A stretch of DNA of 64,000 bases from Hydractinia symbiolongicarpus (taxonomy: Eukaryota > Cnidaria > Hydrozoa > Anthoathecata > Hydractiniidae). Where the stretch lies: the NCBI RefSeq assembly GCF_029227915.1, contig NC_079887.1, forward strand, positions 19,157,650 to 19,221,649. The letters are read 5' to 3'. The notes under the pieces were generated by a model. The model searched no databases, was not told the DNA's origin, and was given only the letters and a program-made list of their open reading frames with translations. Numbering within the stretch: the first letter of the stretch is position 1; each line of letters starts with the position of its first letter. Shown in pieces: positions 1-10,556 of the stretch. Both the position numbers and the translations under genes were made by a program.

Positions 1-190
1 TACGCAGGCGCGTGGAGGCACTTGATTAACGTGTAAGGCCTTTATTAGGCATCATAATGCCATATTACGTTCGTTCGAGGTTTGTTAGCGTAGTTGACGG
101 AGTTATTACGCCATGGCGAAATGGAAAACGACTTGGAACGTCTTAGGCCATTGACAACAGAAGGATTAGACCAATGGTAAGCTGCGTAGG

Positions 191-206
191 CACGTGGAAC
201 CACGTG
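191..206. repeat. CACGTGG-AA-CCACGTG dyad (representative)
   Basis: Two CACGTG hexamers face each other around AA, giving 7-bp arms CACGTGG (191-197) and CCACGTG (200-206). About 10 bp downstream lies TTACGTGTAA, whose TTAC/GTAA arms flank GT. Many monomers have CCACTTG or CTACGTG instead, which weakens the dyad. CACGTG is the core bound by bHLH and bZIP factors in many eukaryotes; binding here is not shown. Confidence 0.75.
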
Positions 207-1086
207 ATTTACGTGTAAGGTCTTAATTAGGCGTCAAAATGCCACATTACCGTCTTTAGAGGTCCTTGCGCGTAGCTGACGGTGTTTTAAAGCCATGGCG
301 CAACAGAAAATCACTTGGGACGTCGAAGTCCATTGAGAGTGGAAAGATTAGACCAATGGTAACCTGCGCAAGCACGTGGAACCACTTGATTTACGTGTAA
401 GGCCTTTATTAGGCATCAAAATCCATATTACAGCGTTTGGAGTCCCGTGCGCTTATTTGACGGTGTCTTCAAGCTGTGACGCAACAAAAAACCACTTGGG
501 ACGTCGTAGTCCATTGAGAGTGGAAGGATTAAACCAATGGTAACCTGTGCAGGCACGTGGAACCACTTGACTTACGTGAAAGGATTTTATTAGGCGTCAA
601 AAGGCCATATTACGGCCTTTAGAAGTCTCTTAGCGTGGTTGACGGTGTTATAAAGCCATGAGGCAATGGAAAGCCACTTCGGACGTCGTAGTCCATTAAG
701 AGTGGAAGGATTAGAGCAATGGTAACCTGCGCAGGCACGTGGAGCAACGTGATTTACGTGTAAGGCCTTTGTTAGAAGTCAAAAGGCCGTATTACGGTCG
801 TTCGAGGCTTGTTAGCGTAGTTGAAGGTGTTATTACGCCATAGCGAAATGGAAAACGACTTGGAACGTCTTAGGCCATTGACAACAGAAGGATTAGACCA
901 ATGGTAACCTGCGCAGGCACGTGGAACCACGTGATTTACGCGAAAGGCCTTAATTAGGCGTCAAAATGCCACATTACCGTCTTTAGAGGCCCGTGCGCGT
1001 AGTTGACGGTGTTTTAAAGCCTTGACGCAATGGAAAACCACTTGGGACGTCGTAGTCCATTGTAAGTGGAAGGATTAGACCAATGG

Positions 1087-1268
1087 TAACCAGCCCAGGC
1101 ACGTGGAACCACGTGAATTACCTGTAAGGCCTTTATTAGGCGTCAAAAGGCCACATTACACGCTTTAGAGGCCTGTTAGCGCAGTTGACGGTGTTATAAA
1201 GCCATGGCGCAACAGAAAATCACTTGGGACGTCGAAGTCCATTGAGAGTAAAAAGATTAGACCAATGG
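1087..1268 (+). repeat. Monomer type H (representative)
   Basis: This is a complete 182-bp unit. Type H begins TAACCAGCCCAGGCACG, has GAATTACCTGTAAGGCC, CCACATTACACGCTTTAGAGG (ACACCC in the right-hand part of the window) and GCGCAGTTGACGG. It follows a unit with CCATTGTAAGTGG. It recurs near 8.9, 10.2, 15.1, 25.3 and 26.6 kb, and as a component of the 545-bp trimer from 52.5 kb on. Confidence 0.86.
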
Positions 1269-2542
1269 TAACCTGCGCAGGCACGTGGAATCACGTCATT
1301 TACGTGCAAGGCTTTTGTTAAGCATAAAAAGGCCATATTAAGGTAGTTAGAGGCCTGTAAACGTAGTTGACGGTGTTAAAAGGGTATGCCGCAATGGAAA
1401 GCCATTTCGGACGTCGTAGTCCATTGAGAGTGAAAGGATTAGACCAATGGTAACCTACGCAGGCGCGTGGAGCCACTTGATTTACGTGTAAAGCCTTTAT
1501 TAGGCATCAAAATGCCATATTACAGCGTTTAGAGGACCGTGCGCGTAGTTAACGGTGTTTTAAAGCCATGGCGCAACAGAAAATCACTTGGGACGTCGAA
1601 GTCCATTGAGAGTGAAAAGATTAGACCAAAATTAACCTGCGCAAGCACGTGGAACTACGTGATTTACGTGTAAGGCTTTTATTGGGCATCAGAAGGCCAT
1701 TATACAGCGTTTGGAGGTCCGTGCAGGTAGTTGACAGTGTTTTCAAGCCGTGACGCAACGGAAAACCACTTGGGACGTCGTAGTTCATTGAGAGTGGAAG
1801 CATTAGACCAATGGTAACCTGCGCAGGCACGTGGAACCACGTCATTTACGTGCAAGGCTTTTATTAAGCATCAAAAGGCCATATTACAGTAGTTAGAGGC
1901 CTGTACACGTGGTTGACGGTGTTAAAAGGGTATACCACAATGGAAAGCCACTTCGGACGTCGTAGTCCATTGAGAGTGGAAGGATTAGACCAATGGTAAC
2001 CTACGCAGGCGCGTGGAGCCACTTGATTTACGTGTAAATCCTTTATTAGGCATCTAAATGCCATATTACAGCGTTTAGAGGACCGTGCGCGTAGTTAACG
2101 GTGTTTTAAAGCCGTGACTCAACGGAAAACCACTTGGGACGTCGTAGTCCATTGAGACTGGAAAGATTAGACCAATGGTAACCTGCGCAGGCACGTGGAA
2201 CCACTTGATTTACGTGTAAGGCCTTTATTAGGCGTCAAAAGGCCATATTACGGCCTTTAGAGGGTTCTTAGCGTAGTTGACGGTGTTATAAAGCCATGGC
2301 GCAATGGAAAACGGCTTCGGACGTGGTAGTCCATTGAAAGTGGAAGGATTAGACCAATGGTAACCTACGCAGGCACGTGGAACCACGTGATTTACGTGTA
2401 AGGCCTTAATTATGCGTCAAAATGCCACATTACCGTCTTTAGAGGCCGGTGCGCGTAGTTAACGGTGTTTTAAAGCTGTGACGCAACGGAAAACCACTTG
2501 GGACGTCGTAGTCCATAGAGACTGGAAAGATTAGACCAATAT

Positions 2543-2724
2543 TAACCTGCGCAAGCACGTGGAACTACGTGATTTACGTGTAAGGATTTTATTAGGCGTC
2601 AAAAGGCCATATTACGGCCTTTAGAAGTCTCTTAGCGTGGTTGACGGTGTTATAAAGCCATGGGGCAATGGAAAGACACTTCGGACGTCGTAGTCCATTA
2701 AGAGTGGAAGGATTAGAGCAATGG
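2543..2724 (+). repeat. Monomer type A (representative)
   Basis: This is a complete 182-bp unit counted from TAACC. Its diagnostic features are the variable segment GGCCTTTAGAAGTCTC, a G in place of A in AGCGTGGTTGACGG, GCCATGGGGCAATGG instead of GCCATGGCGCAATGG, CCATTAAGAGTGG, and a 3' end reading TTAGAGCAATGG rather than TTAGACCAATGG. It contains a perfect inverted repeat, AAAGGCC at 2602-2608 and GGCCTTT at 2616-2622, around a 7-base loop. Type A is nearly always followed by type D. Many copies occur across the window, for example 3089-3270, 13.63-13.81 kb and 62.02-62.20 kb. Confidence 0.9.
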
Positions 2725-2906
2725 TAACCTGCGCAGGCACATGGAGCAACGTGATTTACGTGTAAGGCCTTTGTTAGAAGGCAAAAGGCCATACTACGGT
2801 CGTTCGAGGCTTGTTAGCGTAGTTGACGGTGTTATTACGCCATGGCGCAATGGAAAACGACTTGGAACGTCTTAGGCCATTGACAACAGAAGGATTAGAC
2901 CAATGG
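2725..2906 (+). repeat. Monomer type D (representative)
   Basis: This complete 182-bp unit follows type A. Its diagnostic features are GGAGCAACGTGATTTACG near the start, CCTTTGTTAGAAG, the variable segment CGGTCGTTCGAGGCTTG, GTGTTATTACGCC, and a divergent 3' part, CTTGGAACGTCTTAGGCC then ATTGACAACAGAAGG, in place of the usual GGGACGTCGTAGTCCATTGAGAGTGG written in pieces elsewhere. It is the most distinct type. It carries GTTCGAGGC, which matches the RNA polymerase III B-box pattern GWTCRANNC, but no A box was found at the expected spacing, so this is not called as a gene. Confidence 0.9.
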
Positions 2907-3088
2907 TAACCTGCGCAAGCACGTGGAACTACGTGATTTACGTGTAAGGTTTTCATTAGGCATCAGAAGGCCATATTACACCGTTTAGAGGACCGTGCGC
3001 GTACTTAACGGTGTTTTAAAGCCGTGACGCAACGGAAAACCACTTTGGACGTCGTAGTCCATTGAGAGTGAAATGATTAGACCAATGG
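2907..3088 (+). repeat. Monomer type B (representative)
   Basis: This is a complete 182-bp unit. Type B has CTACGTGATTTACGTG near the start, TTAGGCATCAGAAGGCC, the variable segment CAGCGTTTAGAGGACC (CACCG here), GTGCGCGTAGTTAACGG, GTGTTTTAAAGC, and GTGACGCAACGGAAAACC instead of GCCATGGCGCAATGG. Because its variable segment is not complementary to the upstream AAAGGCC, it lacks the A/F-type hairpin. It often follows C or D and precedes E or A. Confidence 0.88.
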
Positions 3089-3452
3089 TAACCTGCGCAG
3101 GCACGTGGAACCACTTGACTTACGTGAAAGGATTTTATTAGGCGTCAAAAGGCCATATTACGGCCTTTAGAAGTCTCTTAGCGTGGTTGACGGTGTTATA
3201 AAGCCATGGGGCAATGGAAAGACACTTCGGACGTCGTAGTCCATTAAGAGTGGAAGGATTAGAGCAATGGTAACCTGCGCAGGCACATGGAGCAACGTGA
3301 TTTACGTGTAAGGCCTTTGTTAGAAGTCAAAAGGCCATATTACGGTCGTTCGAGGCTTGTTAGCGTAGTTGACGGTGTTGTTACGCCATGGCGCAATGGA
3401 AAACGACTTGGAACGTCTTAGGCCATTGACAACAGAAGGATTAGACCAATGG

Positions 3453-3634
3453 TAACCTGCGCAGTCACGTGGAACCACGTGAATTACGTGTAAGGCCTTA
3501 ATTAGGCGTCAAAATGCCACATTACAGTCTTTAGAGGCCCGTGCGCGTAGCTGACGGTGTTTTAAAGCCATGGCGCAACAAAAAATCACTTGGGACGTCG
3601 AAGTTCATTGAGAGAGGAAGGATTAGACCAATAT
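3453..3634 (+). repeat. Monomer type C (representative)
   Basis: This is a complete 182-bp unit. Type C has GTAAGGCCTTAATTAGGCG, CAAAATGCCACATTACCG, TCTTTAGAGGCCCGTGCGCG, GTAGCTGACGG, GTTTTAAAGCCATGGCGC, AACAGAAAATCACTTGGG and GTCGAAGTCC. The word TAAGGCCTTA is a perfect 10-bp palindrome. This copy has GCAGTCACGTGG near its start. Type C usually follows type D. Confidence 0.88.
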
Positions 3635-3816
3635 TAACCTGCGCAAGCACGTGGAACTACGTGATTTACGTGTAAGGTTTTTATTAGGCATCAGAAGGCC
3701 ATATTACACCGTTTAGAGGACCGTGCGCGTACTTAACGGTGTTTTAAAGCCGTGACGCAACGGAAAACCACTTGGGACGTCGTAGTCCATTGAGAGTGGA
3801 AGCATTAGACCAATGG

Positions 3817-3998
3817 TAACCTGCGCAGGCACGTGGAATCACGTCATTTACGTGCAAGGCTTTTATAAAGCATTAAAAGGCCATATTACAGTAGTTAGAG
3901 GCCTGTAAACGTAGTTGACGGTGTTAAAAGGGTATGCCGCAATGGAAAGCCACTTGGGACGTCGTAGTCCATTGAGAGTGGAAGGATTAGACCAATGG
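3817..3998 (+). repeat. Monomer type E (representative)
   Basis: This is a complete 182-bp unit. Type E has GAATCACGTCATTTACGTGC, AAGGCTTTTATAAAGCAT, the variable segment CAGTAGTTAGAGGCCTGTA, and the private segment GTTAAAAGGGTATGCCGC where other types have GTGTTATAAAGCCATGGCGC. It generally precedes a B-like unit that begins with GGCGCGTGGAGCCACTTG. It is one of the easiest types to follow through the duplicated blocks. Confidence 0.88.
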
Positions 3999-4726
3999 TA
4001 ACCTACGCAGGCTCGTGGAGTCACTTGATTTACGTGTAAGGCCTTTATTAGGCATCAAAATGCCATATTACACCGTTTAGAGGACCGTGCGCGTAGTTAA
4101 CGGTGTTATAAAGCCGTGACGCAACGGAAAACCACTTAGGACGTCGTAGTCTATTGAGAGTGAAAGGATTAGACCAATGGTAACCTGCGCAGGTACGTGG
4201 AACCACTTGATTTACGTGTAAGGCCTTTATTAGGCATCAAAATGCCATATTACACCGTTTAGAGGACCGTGCGCGTAGTTACCGGTGTTATAAAGCCGTG
4301 ACGCAACGGAAAACCACTTGGGACGTCGTAGTCTATTGAGAGTGGAAGGATTAGACCAATGGTAACCTGCGCAGGCACGTGGAACCACTTGATTTACGTG
4401 TAAGGCCTTTATTAGGCGTCAAAAGGCCGTACTACGGTCGTTCGAGGCTTGTTAGCGTAGTTGACGGTGTTATTACGCCATGGCGCAATGGAAAACGACT
4501 TGGAACGTCTTAGGCCATTGACAACAGAAGGATTAGACCAATGGTAACCTGCGCAGGCACGTGGAACCACGTGATTTACGTGTAAGGCCTTTGTTAGAAG
4601 TCAAAAGGCCATATTACAGCGTTTAGAGGGTCCTTAGCGTAGTTGACGGTGTTATAAAGCCATGGCGCAATGGAAAACGGCATCGGACGTGGTAGTCCAT
4701 TGAGAGTGGAAGGATTAGGCCAATGG

Positions 4727-4908
4727 TAACCTGCGCAAGCACGTGGAACCACTTGATTTACGTGTAAGGCCTTTATTATGCATCAAAATGCCGTATTACA
4801 GCGTTTGGAGGCTCGTGCGCGTATTTGACGGTGTCTTCAAGCTGTGACGCAACAAAAAACCACTTGGGACGTCGTAGTCCATTGAGAGTGGAAGGATTAG
4901 ACCAATGG
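4727..4908 (+). repeat. Monomer type G (representative)
   Basis: This is a complete 182-bp unit. Type G has CAGCGTTTGGAGGC, GTGCGCGTATTTGACGG, TGTCTTCAAGCTGTGACGC and AACAAAAAACCACTTGGG. A subtype has lost one base (CAAAATCCATATTAC) and reads GTCCCGTGCGCTTATTTG; this 181-bp subtype makes the 545-bp trimer one base short of 3 x 182. Another subtype has CTTTAAAAGGGCACCAAAATG, as at about 47.7, 54.96, 59.3 and 63.15 kb. Confidence 0.86.
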
Positions 4909-7900
4909 TAACCTACTCAGGCACGTGGAACCACTTGATTTACGTGAAAGGACTTTATTAGGCGTCAAAAGGCCATATTACGGCCTTTAGAGGTCTCTTA
5001 GCGTGGTTGACGGTGTTATAAAGCCCTGGGGCAATGGAAAGCCACTTCGGACGTCGTAGTCCGTTAAGAGTGGAAGGAATAGAGCAATGGTAACCTGCGC
5101 AAGCACATGGAACCACTTGATTTACGTGTAAGGCTTTTATTAGGCATCAAAAGGCCATATTGCAGCGTTTAGAGGCCCGTGCGCGTAGTTGACAGTGTTT
5201 TAAAGCCGTGACGCAACGGAAAACCACGTGGGACGTCGTAGTCCATTGAGAGTGGAAAGATTAGACCAATGGTAACCTGCGCATGCCCGTGGAACCACGT
5301 CATTTACGTGCAAGGCTTTTATTAAGCATCAAAAGGCCATATTACAGTAGTTAGAGGCCTGTACACGTAGTTGACGGTGTTAAAAGGGTATGCCGCAATG
5401 GAAAGCCACTTCGGACGTCGCATTCCATTGAGAGTGGATGGATTAGACCAATGGTAACCTACGCAGGAGCGTGGAGCCACTTGATTTACGTGTAAGGCCT
5501 TTGTTAGAAGTCAAAAGGCCTTATTACGGTCGTTCGAGGCTTGTTAGCGTAGTTGACGGTCTTATTACGCCATGGCGCAATGGAAAACGACTTTGAACGT
5601 CTTATGCCATTGACAACAGAAGGATTAGACCAATGGTAATCTGCGCAGTCACGTGAAACCACGTGATTTACGTGTAAGGCCTTAATTAGGCGTCAAAATG
5701 CCACATTACCGTCTTTAGAGGCCCGTGCGCGTAGCTGACGGTGTTTTAAAGCCATGGCGCAACAAAAAATCACTTGGGACGTCGAAGTCCATTGAGAGAA
5801 GAAGGATTAGACCAATATTAACCTGCGCAAGCACGTGGAACTACGTGATTTATGTGTAAGGCTTTTATTAGGCATCAGAAGGCCATATTACACCGTTTAG
5901 AGGACCGTGCGCGTACTTAACGGTGTTTTAAAGCCGTGACGCAACGGAAAACCACTTGGGACGTCGTAGTCCATTGAGAGTGGAAGCATTAGACCAATAA
6001 TAACCTGCGCAAGCACGTGGAATCACTTGATTTACGTGTAAGGTCTTTGTTAGAAGTCAAAAGGCCATATTACGGTCGTTCGAGGCTTGTTAGCGTAGTT
6101 GACGGTGTTATTACGCCATGGCGCAATGGAAAACGACTTGGAACGTCTTAGGCCATTGACAACAGAAGGATTAGACCAATGGTAACCTGCGCAGTCACGT
6201 GGAACCACGTGATTTACGTGTAAGGCCTTAATTAGGCGTCAAAATGCCACATTACCGTCTTTAGAGGCCCGTGCGCGTAGCTGACGGTGTTTTAAAGCCA
6301 TGGCGCAACAAAAAATCACTTGGGACATCGTAGTCCATTGAGAGTGGAGGGATTAGACCAATGGTAACCTGCGCAGGCACGTGGAACCACTTGATTTACG
6401 TGAAAGGCCTTTAATAGGCGTCAAAAGGCCATATTACGGCCTTTAGAAGTCTCTTTGCGTGGTTGACGGTGTTATAAAGCCATGGGCAATGGAAAGACAC
6501 TTCGGACGTCGTAGTCCATTAAGAGTGGAAGGATTAGAGCAATGGTAACCTGCGCAGGCACGTGGAGCAACGTGATTTACGTGTAAGGCCTTTGTTAGAA
6601 GTCAAAAGGCAATATTACGGTCGTTCCAGGCTTGTTAGCGTAGTTGACGGTGTTATTACGGCATGGCGCAATGGAAAACGACTTGGAACGTCTTAGGCCA
6701 TTGACAACAGAAGGATTAGACCATTGGTAACCTGCGCAGTCACGTGAAACCACGTGATTTACGTGTAAGGCCTTAATTAGGCGTCAAAATGCCATATTAC
6801 GGCATTTAGAAGTCTCTTTGCGTGGTTGACGGTGTTATAAAGCCATGGGGCAATGGAAAGACACTTCGGACGTCGTAGTCCATTAAGAGTGGAAGGATTA
6901 GAGCAATGGTAACCTGCGCAGGCACTTGGAGCAACGTGATATACGCGTAAGGCCTTTGTTAGAAGTCAAAAGGCCATATTACGGTCGTTCGAGGCTTGTT
7001 AGCGTAGTTGACGGTGTTATTACGCCATGGCGCAATGGAAAACGACTTGGAACATCTTAGGCCATTGACAACAGAAGGATTAGACCAATGGTAACCTGCG
7101 CAGGCACGTGGAACCACGTGATTTACGTGTAAGGCCTTAATTATGCGTCAAAATGCCACATTACCGTCTTTAGAGGCCGGTGCGCGTAGGTGACGGTGTT
7201 TTAAAGCCATGGCGCAACAGAAAATCACTTGGGACGTCGAAGTCCATTTAGAGTGGAAAGATTAGACCAATATTAACCTGCGCAAGCACGTGGAACTACG
7301 TGATTTACGTGTAAGGCTTTTATTAGGCATCAGAAGGCCATATTACAGCGTTTAGAGGACCGTGCGCGTAGTTAACGGTGTTTTAAAGCTGTGACGCAAC
7401 GGAAAACCACTTGGGACGTCGTAGTCCATAGAGACTGGAATGATTAAACCAATGGTAACCTGCGCAGGCACGTGGAACCACTTGACTTACGTGAAAGGAT
7501 TTTATTAGGCGTCAAAAGGCCATATTACGGCCTTTAGAAGTCTCTTAGAGTGGTTGACGGTGTTATAAAGCCATGGGGCAATGGAAAGCCATTTCGGACG
7601 TCGTAGTCCATTAAGAGTGGAAGCATTAGAGCAATGGTAACCTGCGCAGGCACGTGGAGCAACGTGATTTACGTGTAAGGCCTTTATTAGGCATCAAAAT
7701 GCCGTATTACAGCGTTTGGAGGCCCGTGCGCGTATTTGACGGTGTCTTCAAGCTGTGACGCAACAAAAAACCACTTGGGACGTCGTAGTCCATTGAGAGT
7801 GGAAGGATTAGACCAATGGTAACCTACTCAGGCACGTGGAACCACTTGATTTACGTGAAAGGACTTTATTAGGCGTCAAAAGGCCATATTACGGCCTTTA

Positions 7901-8186
7901 GAGGTATCTTAGCGTGGTTGATGGAGTTATAAATCCATGGGGCAATGAAAAACGGCTTCGGACGTCGTAGTCCATTGAGAGTGGAAGGATTGGACCAATG
8001 GTAACCTACGCAGGCGCGTGGAAGCACTTGATTAACGTGTAAGGCCTTTATTAGGCATCATAATGCCATATTACGTTCGTTCGAGGTTTGTTAGCGTAGT
8101 TGACGGAGTTATTACGCCATGGCGAAATGGAAAACGACTTGGAACGTCTTAGGCCATTGACAACAGAAGGATTAGACCAATGGTAA

Positions 8187-9661
8187 CCTGCGCAAGCACG
8201 TGGAACCACTTGATTTACGTGTAAGGCCTTTATTAGGCATCAAAATCCATATTACAGCGTTTGGAGTCCCGTGCGCTTATTTGACGGTGTCTTCAAGCTG
8301 TGACGCAACAAAAAACCACTTGGGACGTCGTAGTCCATTGAGAGTGGAAGGATTAAACCAATGGTAACCTGTGCAGGCACGTGGAACCACTTGACTTACG
8401 TGAAAGGATTTTATTAGGCGTCAAAAGGCCATATTACGGCCTTTAGAAGTCTCTTAGCGTGGTTGACGGTGTTATAAAGCCATGAGGCAATGGAAAGCCA
8501 CTTCGGACGTCGTAGTCCATTAAGAGTGGAAGGATTAGAGCAATGGTAACCTGCGCAGGCACGTGGAGCAACGTGATTTACGTGTAAGGCCTTTGTTAGA
8601 AGTCAAAAGGCCGTATTACGGTCGTTCGAGGCTTGTTAGCGTAGTTGAAGGTGTTATTACGCCATGGCGAAATGGAAAACGACTTGGAACGTCTTAGGCC
8701 ATTGACAACAGAAGGATTAGACCAATGGTAACCTGCGCAGGCACGTGGAACCACGTGATTTACGCGAAAGGCCTTAATTAGGCGTCAAAATGCCACATTA
8801 CCGTCTTTAGAGGCCCGTGCGCGTAGTTGACGGTGTTTTAAAGCCTTGACGCAATGGAAAACCACTAGGGACGTCGTAGTCCATTGTAAGTGGAAGGATT
8901 AGACCAATGGTAACCAGCCCAGGCACGTGGAACCACGTGAATTACCTGTAAGGCCTTTATTAGGCGTCAAAAGGCCACATTACACGCTTTAGAGGCCTGT
9001 TAGCGCAGTTGACGGTGTTATAAAGCCATGGCGCAACAGAAAATCACTTGGGACGTCGAAGTCCATTGAGAGTAAAAAGATTAGACCAATGGTAACCTGC
9101 GCAGGCACGTGGAATCACGTCATTTACGTGCAAGGCTTTTATTAAGCATAAAAAGGCCATATTAAGGTAGTTAGAGGCCTGTAAATGTAGTTGACGGTGT
9201 TAAAAGGGTATGCCGCAATGGAAAGCCATTTCGGACGTCGTAGTCCATTGAGAGTGAAAGGATTAGACCAATGGTAACCTACGCAGGCGCGTGGAGCCAC
9301 TTGATTTACGTGTAAAGCCTTTATTAGGCATCAAAATGCCATATTACAGCGTTTAGAGGACCGTGCGCGTAGTTAACGGTGTTTTAAAGCCATGGCGCAA
9401 CAGAAAATCACTTGGGACGTCGAAGTCCATTGAGAGTGAAAAGATTAGACCAAAATTAACCTGCGCAAGCACGTGGAACTACGTGATTTACGTGTAAGGC
9501 TTTTATTGGGCATCAGAAGGCCATATTACAGCGTTTGGAGGTCCGTGCACGTAGTTGACAGTGTTTTCAAGCCGTGACGCAACGGAAAACCACTTGGGAC
9601 GTCGTAGTTCATTGAGAGTGGAAGCATTAGACCAATGGTAACCTGCGCAGGCACGTGGAAC
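8187..9661 (+). repeat. Second copy of 363-1837 within block 1
   Basis: The sequence tracks 363-1837 at a constant offset of 7,824 (43 x 182 minus 2). It includes the H, E and B succession and the G-to-C-like GTCCGTGCACG variant (GTGCAGG in the first copy). At 9662 the sequence switches from CCACGTCATTTACG to CTACGTGATTTACGTG, that is, to sequence like 2563 onward. A similar copy lies at 24,567-26,041 in block 2. Confidence 0.82.
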
Positions 9662-9839
9662 TACGTGATTTACGTGTAAGGATTTTATTAGGCGTCAAAA
9701 GGCCATATTACGGCCTTTAGAAGTCTCTTAGCGTGGTTGACGGTGTTATAAAGCCATGGGGCAATGGAAAGACACTTCGGACGTCGTAGTCCATTAAGAG
9801 TGGAAGGATTAGAGCAATGGTAACCTGCGCAGGCACGTG

Positions 9840-10555
9840 GAGCAACGTGATTTACGTGTAAGGCCTTTGTTAGAAGTCAAAAGGCCGTATTACGGTCGTT
9901 CGAGGCTTGTTAGCGTAGTTGAAGGTGTTATTACGCCATAGCGAAATGGAAAACGACTTGGAACGTCTTAGGCCATTGACAACAGAAGGATTAGACCAAT
10001 GGTAACCTGCGCAGGCACGTGGAACCACGTGATTTACGCGAAAGGCCTTAATTAGGCGTCAAAATGCCACATTACCGTCTTTAGAGGCCCGTGCGCGTAG
10101 TTGACGGTGTTTTAAAGCCTTGACGCAATGGAAAACCACTTGGGACGTCGTAGTCCATTGTAAGTGGAAGGATTAGACCAATGGTAACCAGCCCAGGCAC
10201 GTGGAACCACGTGAATTACCTGTAAGGCCTTTATTAGGCGTCAAAAGGCCACATTACACGCTTTAGAGGCCTGTTAGCGCAGTTGACGGTGTTATAAAGC
10301 CATGGCGCAACAGAAAATCACTTGGGACGTCGAAGTCCATTGAGAGTAAAAAGATTAGACCAATGGTAACCTGCGCAGGCACGTGGAATCACGTCATTTA
10401 CGTGCAAGGCTTTTATTAAGCATAAAAAGGCCATATTAAGGTAGTTAGAGGCCTGTAAACGTAGTTGACGGTGTTAAAAGGGTATGCCGCAATGGAAAGC
10501 CATTTCGGACGTCGTAGTCCATTGAGAGTGAAAGGATTAGACCAATGGTAACCTG
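9840..10555 (+). repeat. Repeat of 742-1457 (D-C-H-E run)
   Basis: About four monomers here repeat 742-1457 (offset 9,098) and also 8566-9281 (offset 1,274, seven monomers). The variant GCCATAGCGAAATGG near 9,935 matches 838 and 14,853 rather than the GCCATGGCGAAATGG at 8,662. So the nearer copy is not the immediate source of every base. At 10,556 the sequence changes to GCAGTCACGTGG and follows 3461 onward. Confidence 0.78.
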
Positions 10556-10556
10556 C

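Larger units (their letters stand above)
1..1723 (+). repeat. Array segment left of the 12.7-kb block
   Basis: The window opens inside the array with a D-type unit. Sequence from 363 to 1837 is repeated at 8187-9661 (offset 7,824), and 801 onward is repeated at 14,815 onward (offset 14,014). The C-type monomer at about 181-362 is missing from the 8-kb copy: 1-180 aligns at offset 8,006 and sequence after 363 at 7,824, a difference of exactly 182. No gene is present. The array continues left beyond the window. Confidence 0.85.

Noticed and set aside
801-820. Possible CENP-B box around TTCGAGGCTTGTTAGCG in D-type monomers.
   Set aside because: The pattern NTTCGNNNNANNCGGGN needs A at position 10 and CGGG near the end; these copies have T and lack CGGG. 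The CTTCGGACGTCG word also fails.
1191-1204. TATA-box-like GTTATAAAG in many monomers as a promoter.
   Set aside because: It is part of the repeat, is replaced by GTTTTAAAG, GTTAAAAG or GTTATTACG in other types, and has no gene downstream. Satellite transcription is possible but not supported by sequence alone.
3461-3470. GTCACGTG in some monomers matches the budding-yeast CDEI element RTCACRTG.
   Set aside because: Yeast point centromeres are single short sites without satellites, no CDEIII-like partner is seen, and most monomers have GGCACGTGG or CACTTG instead.
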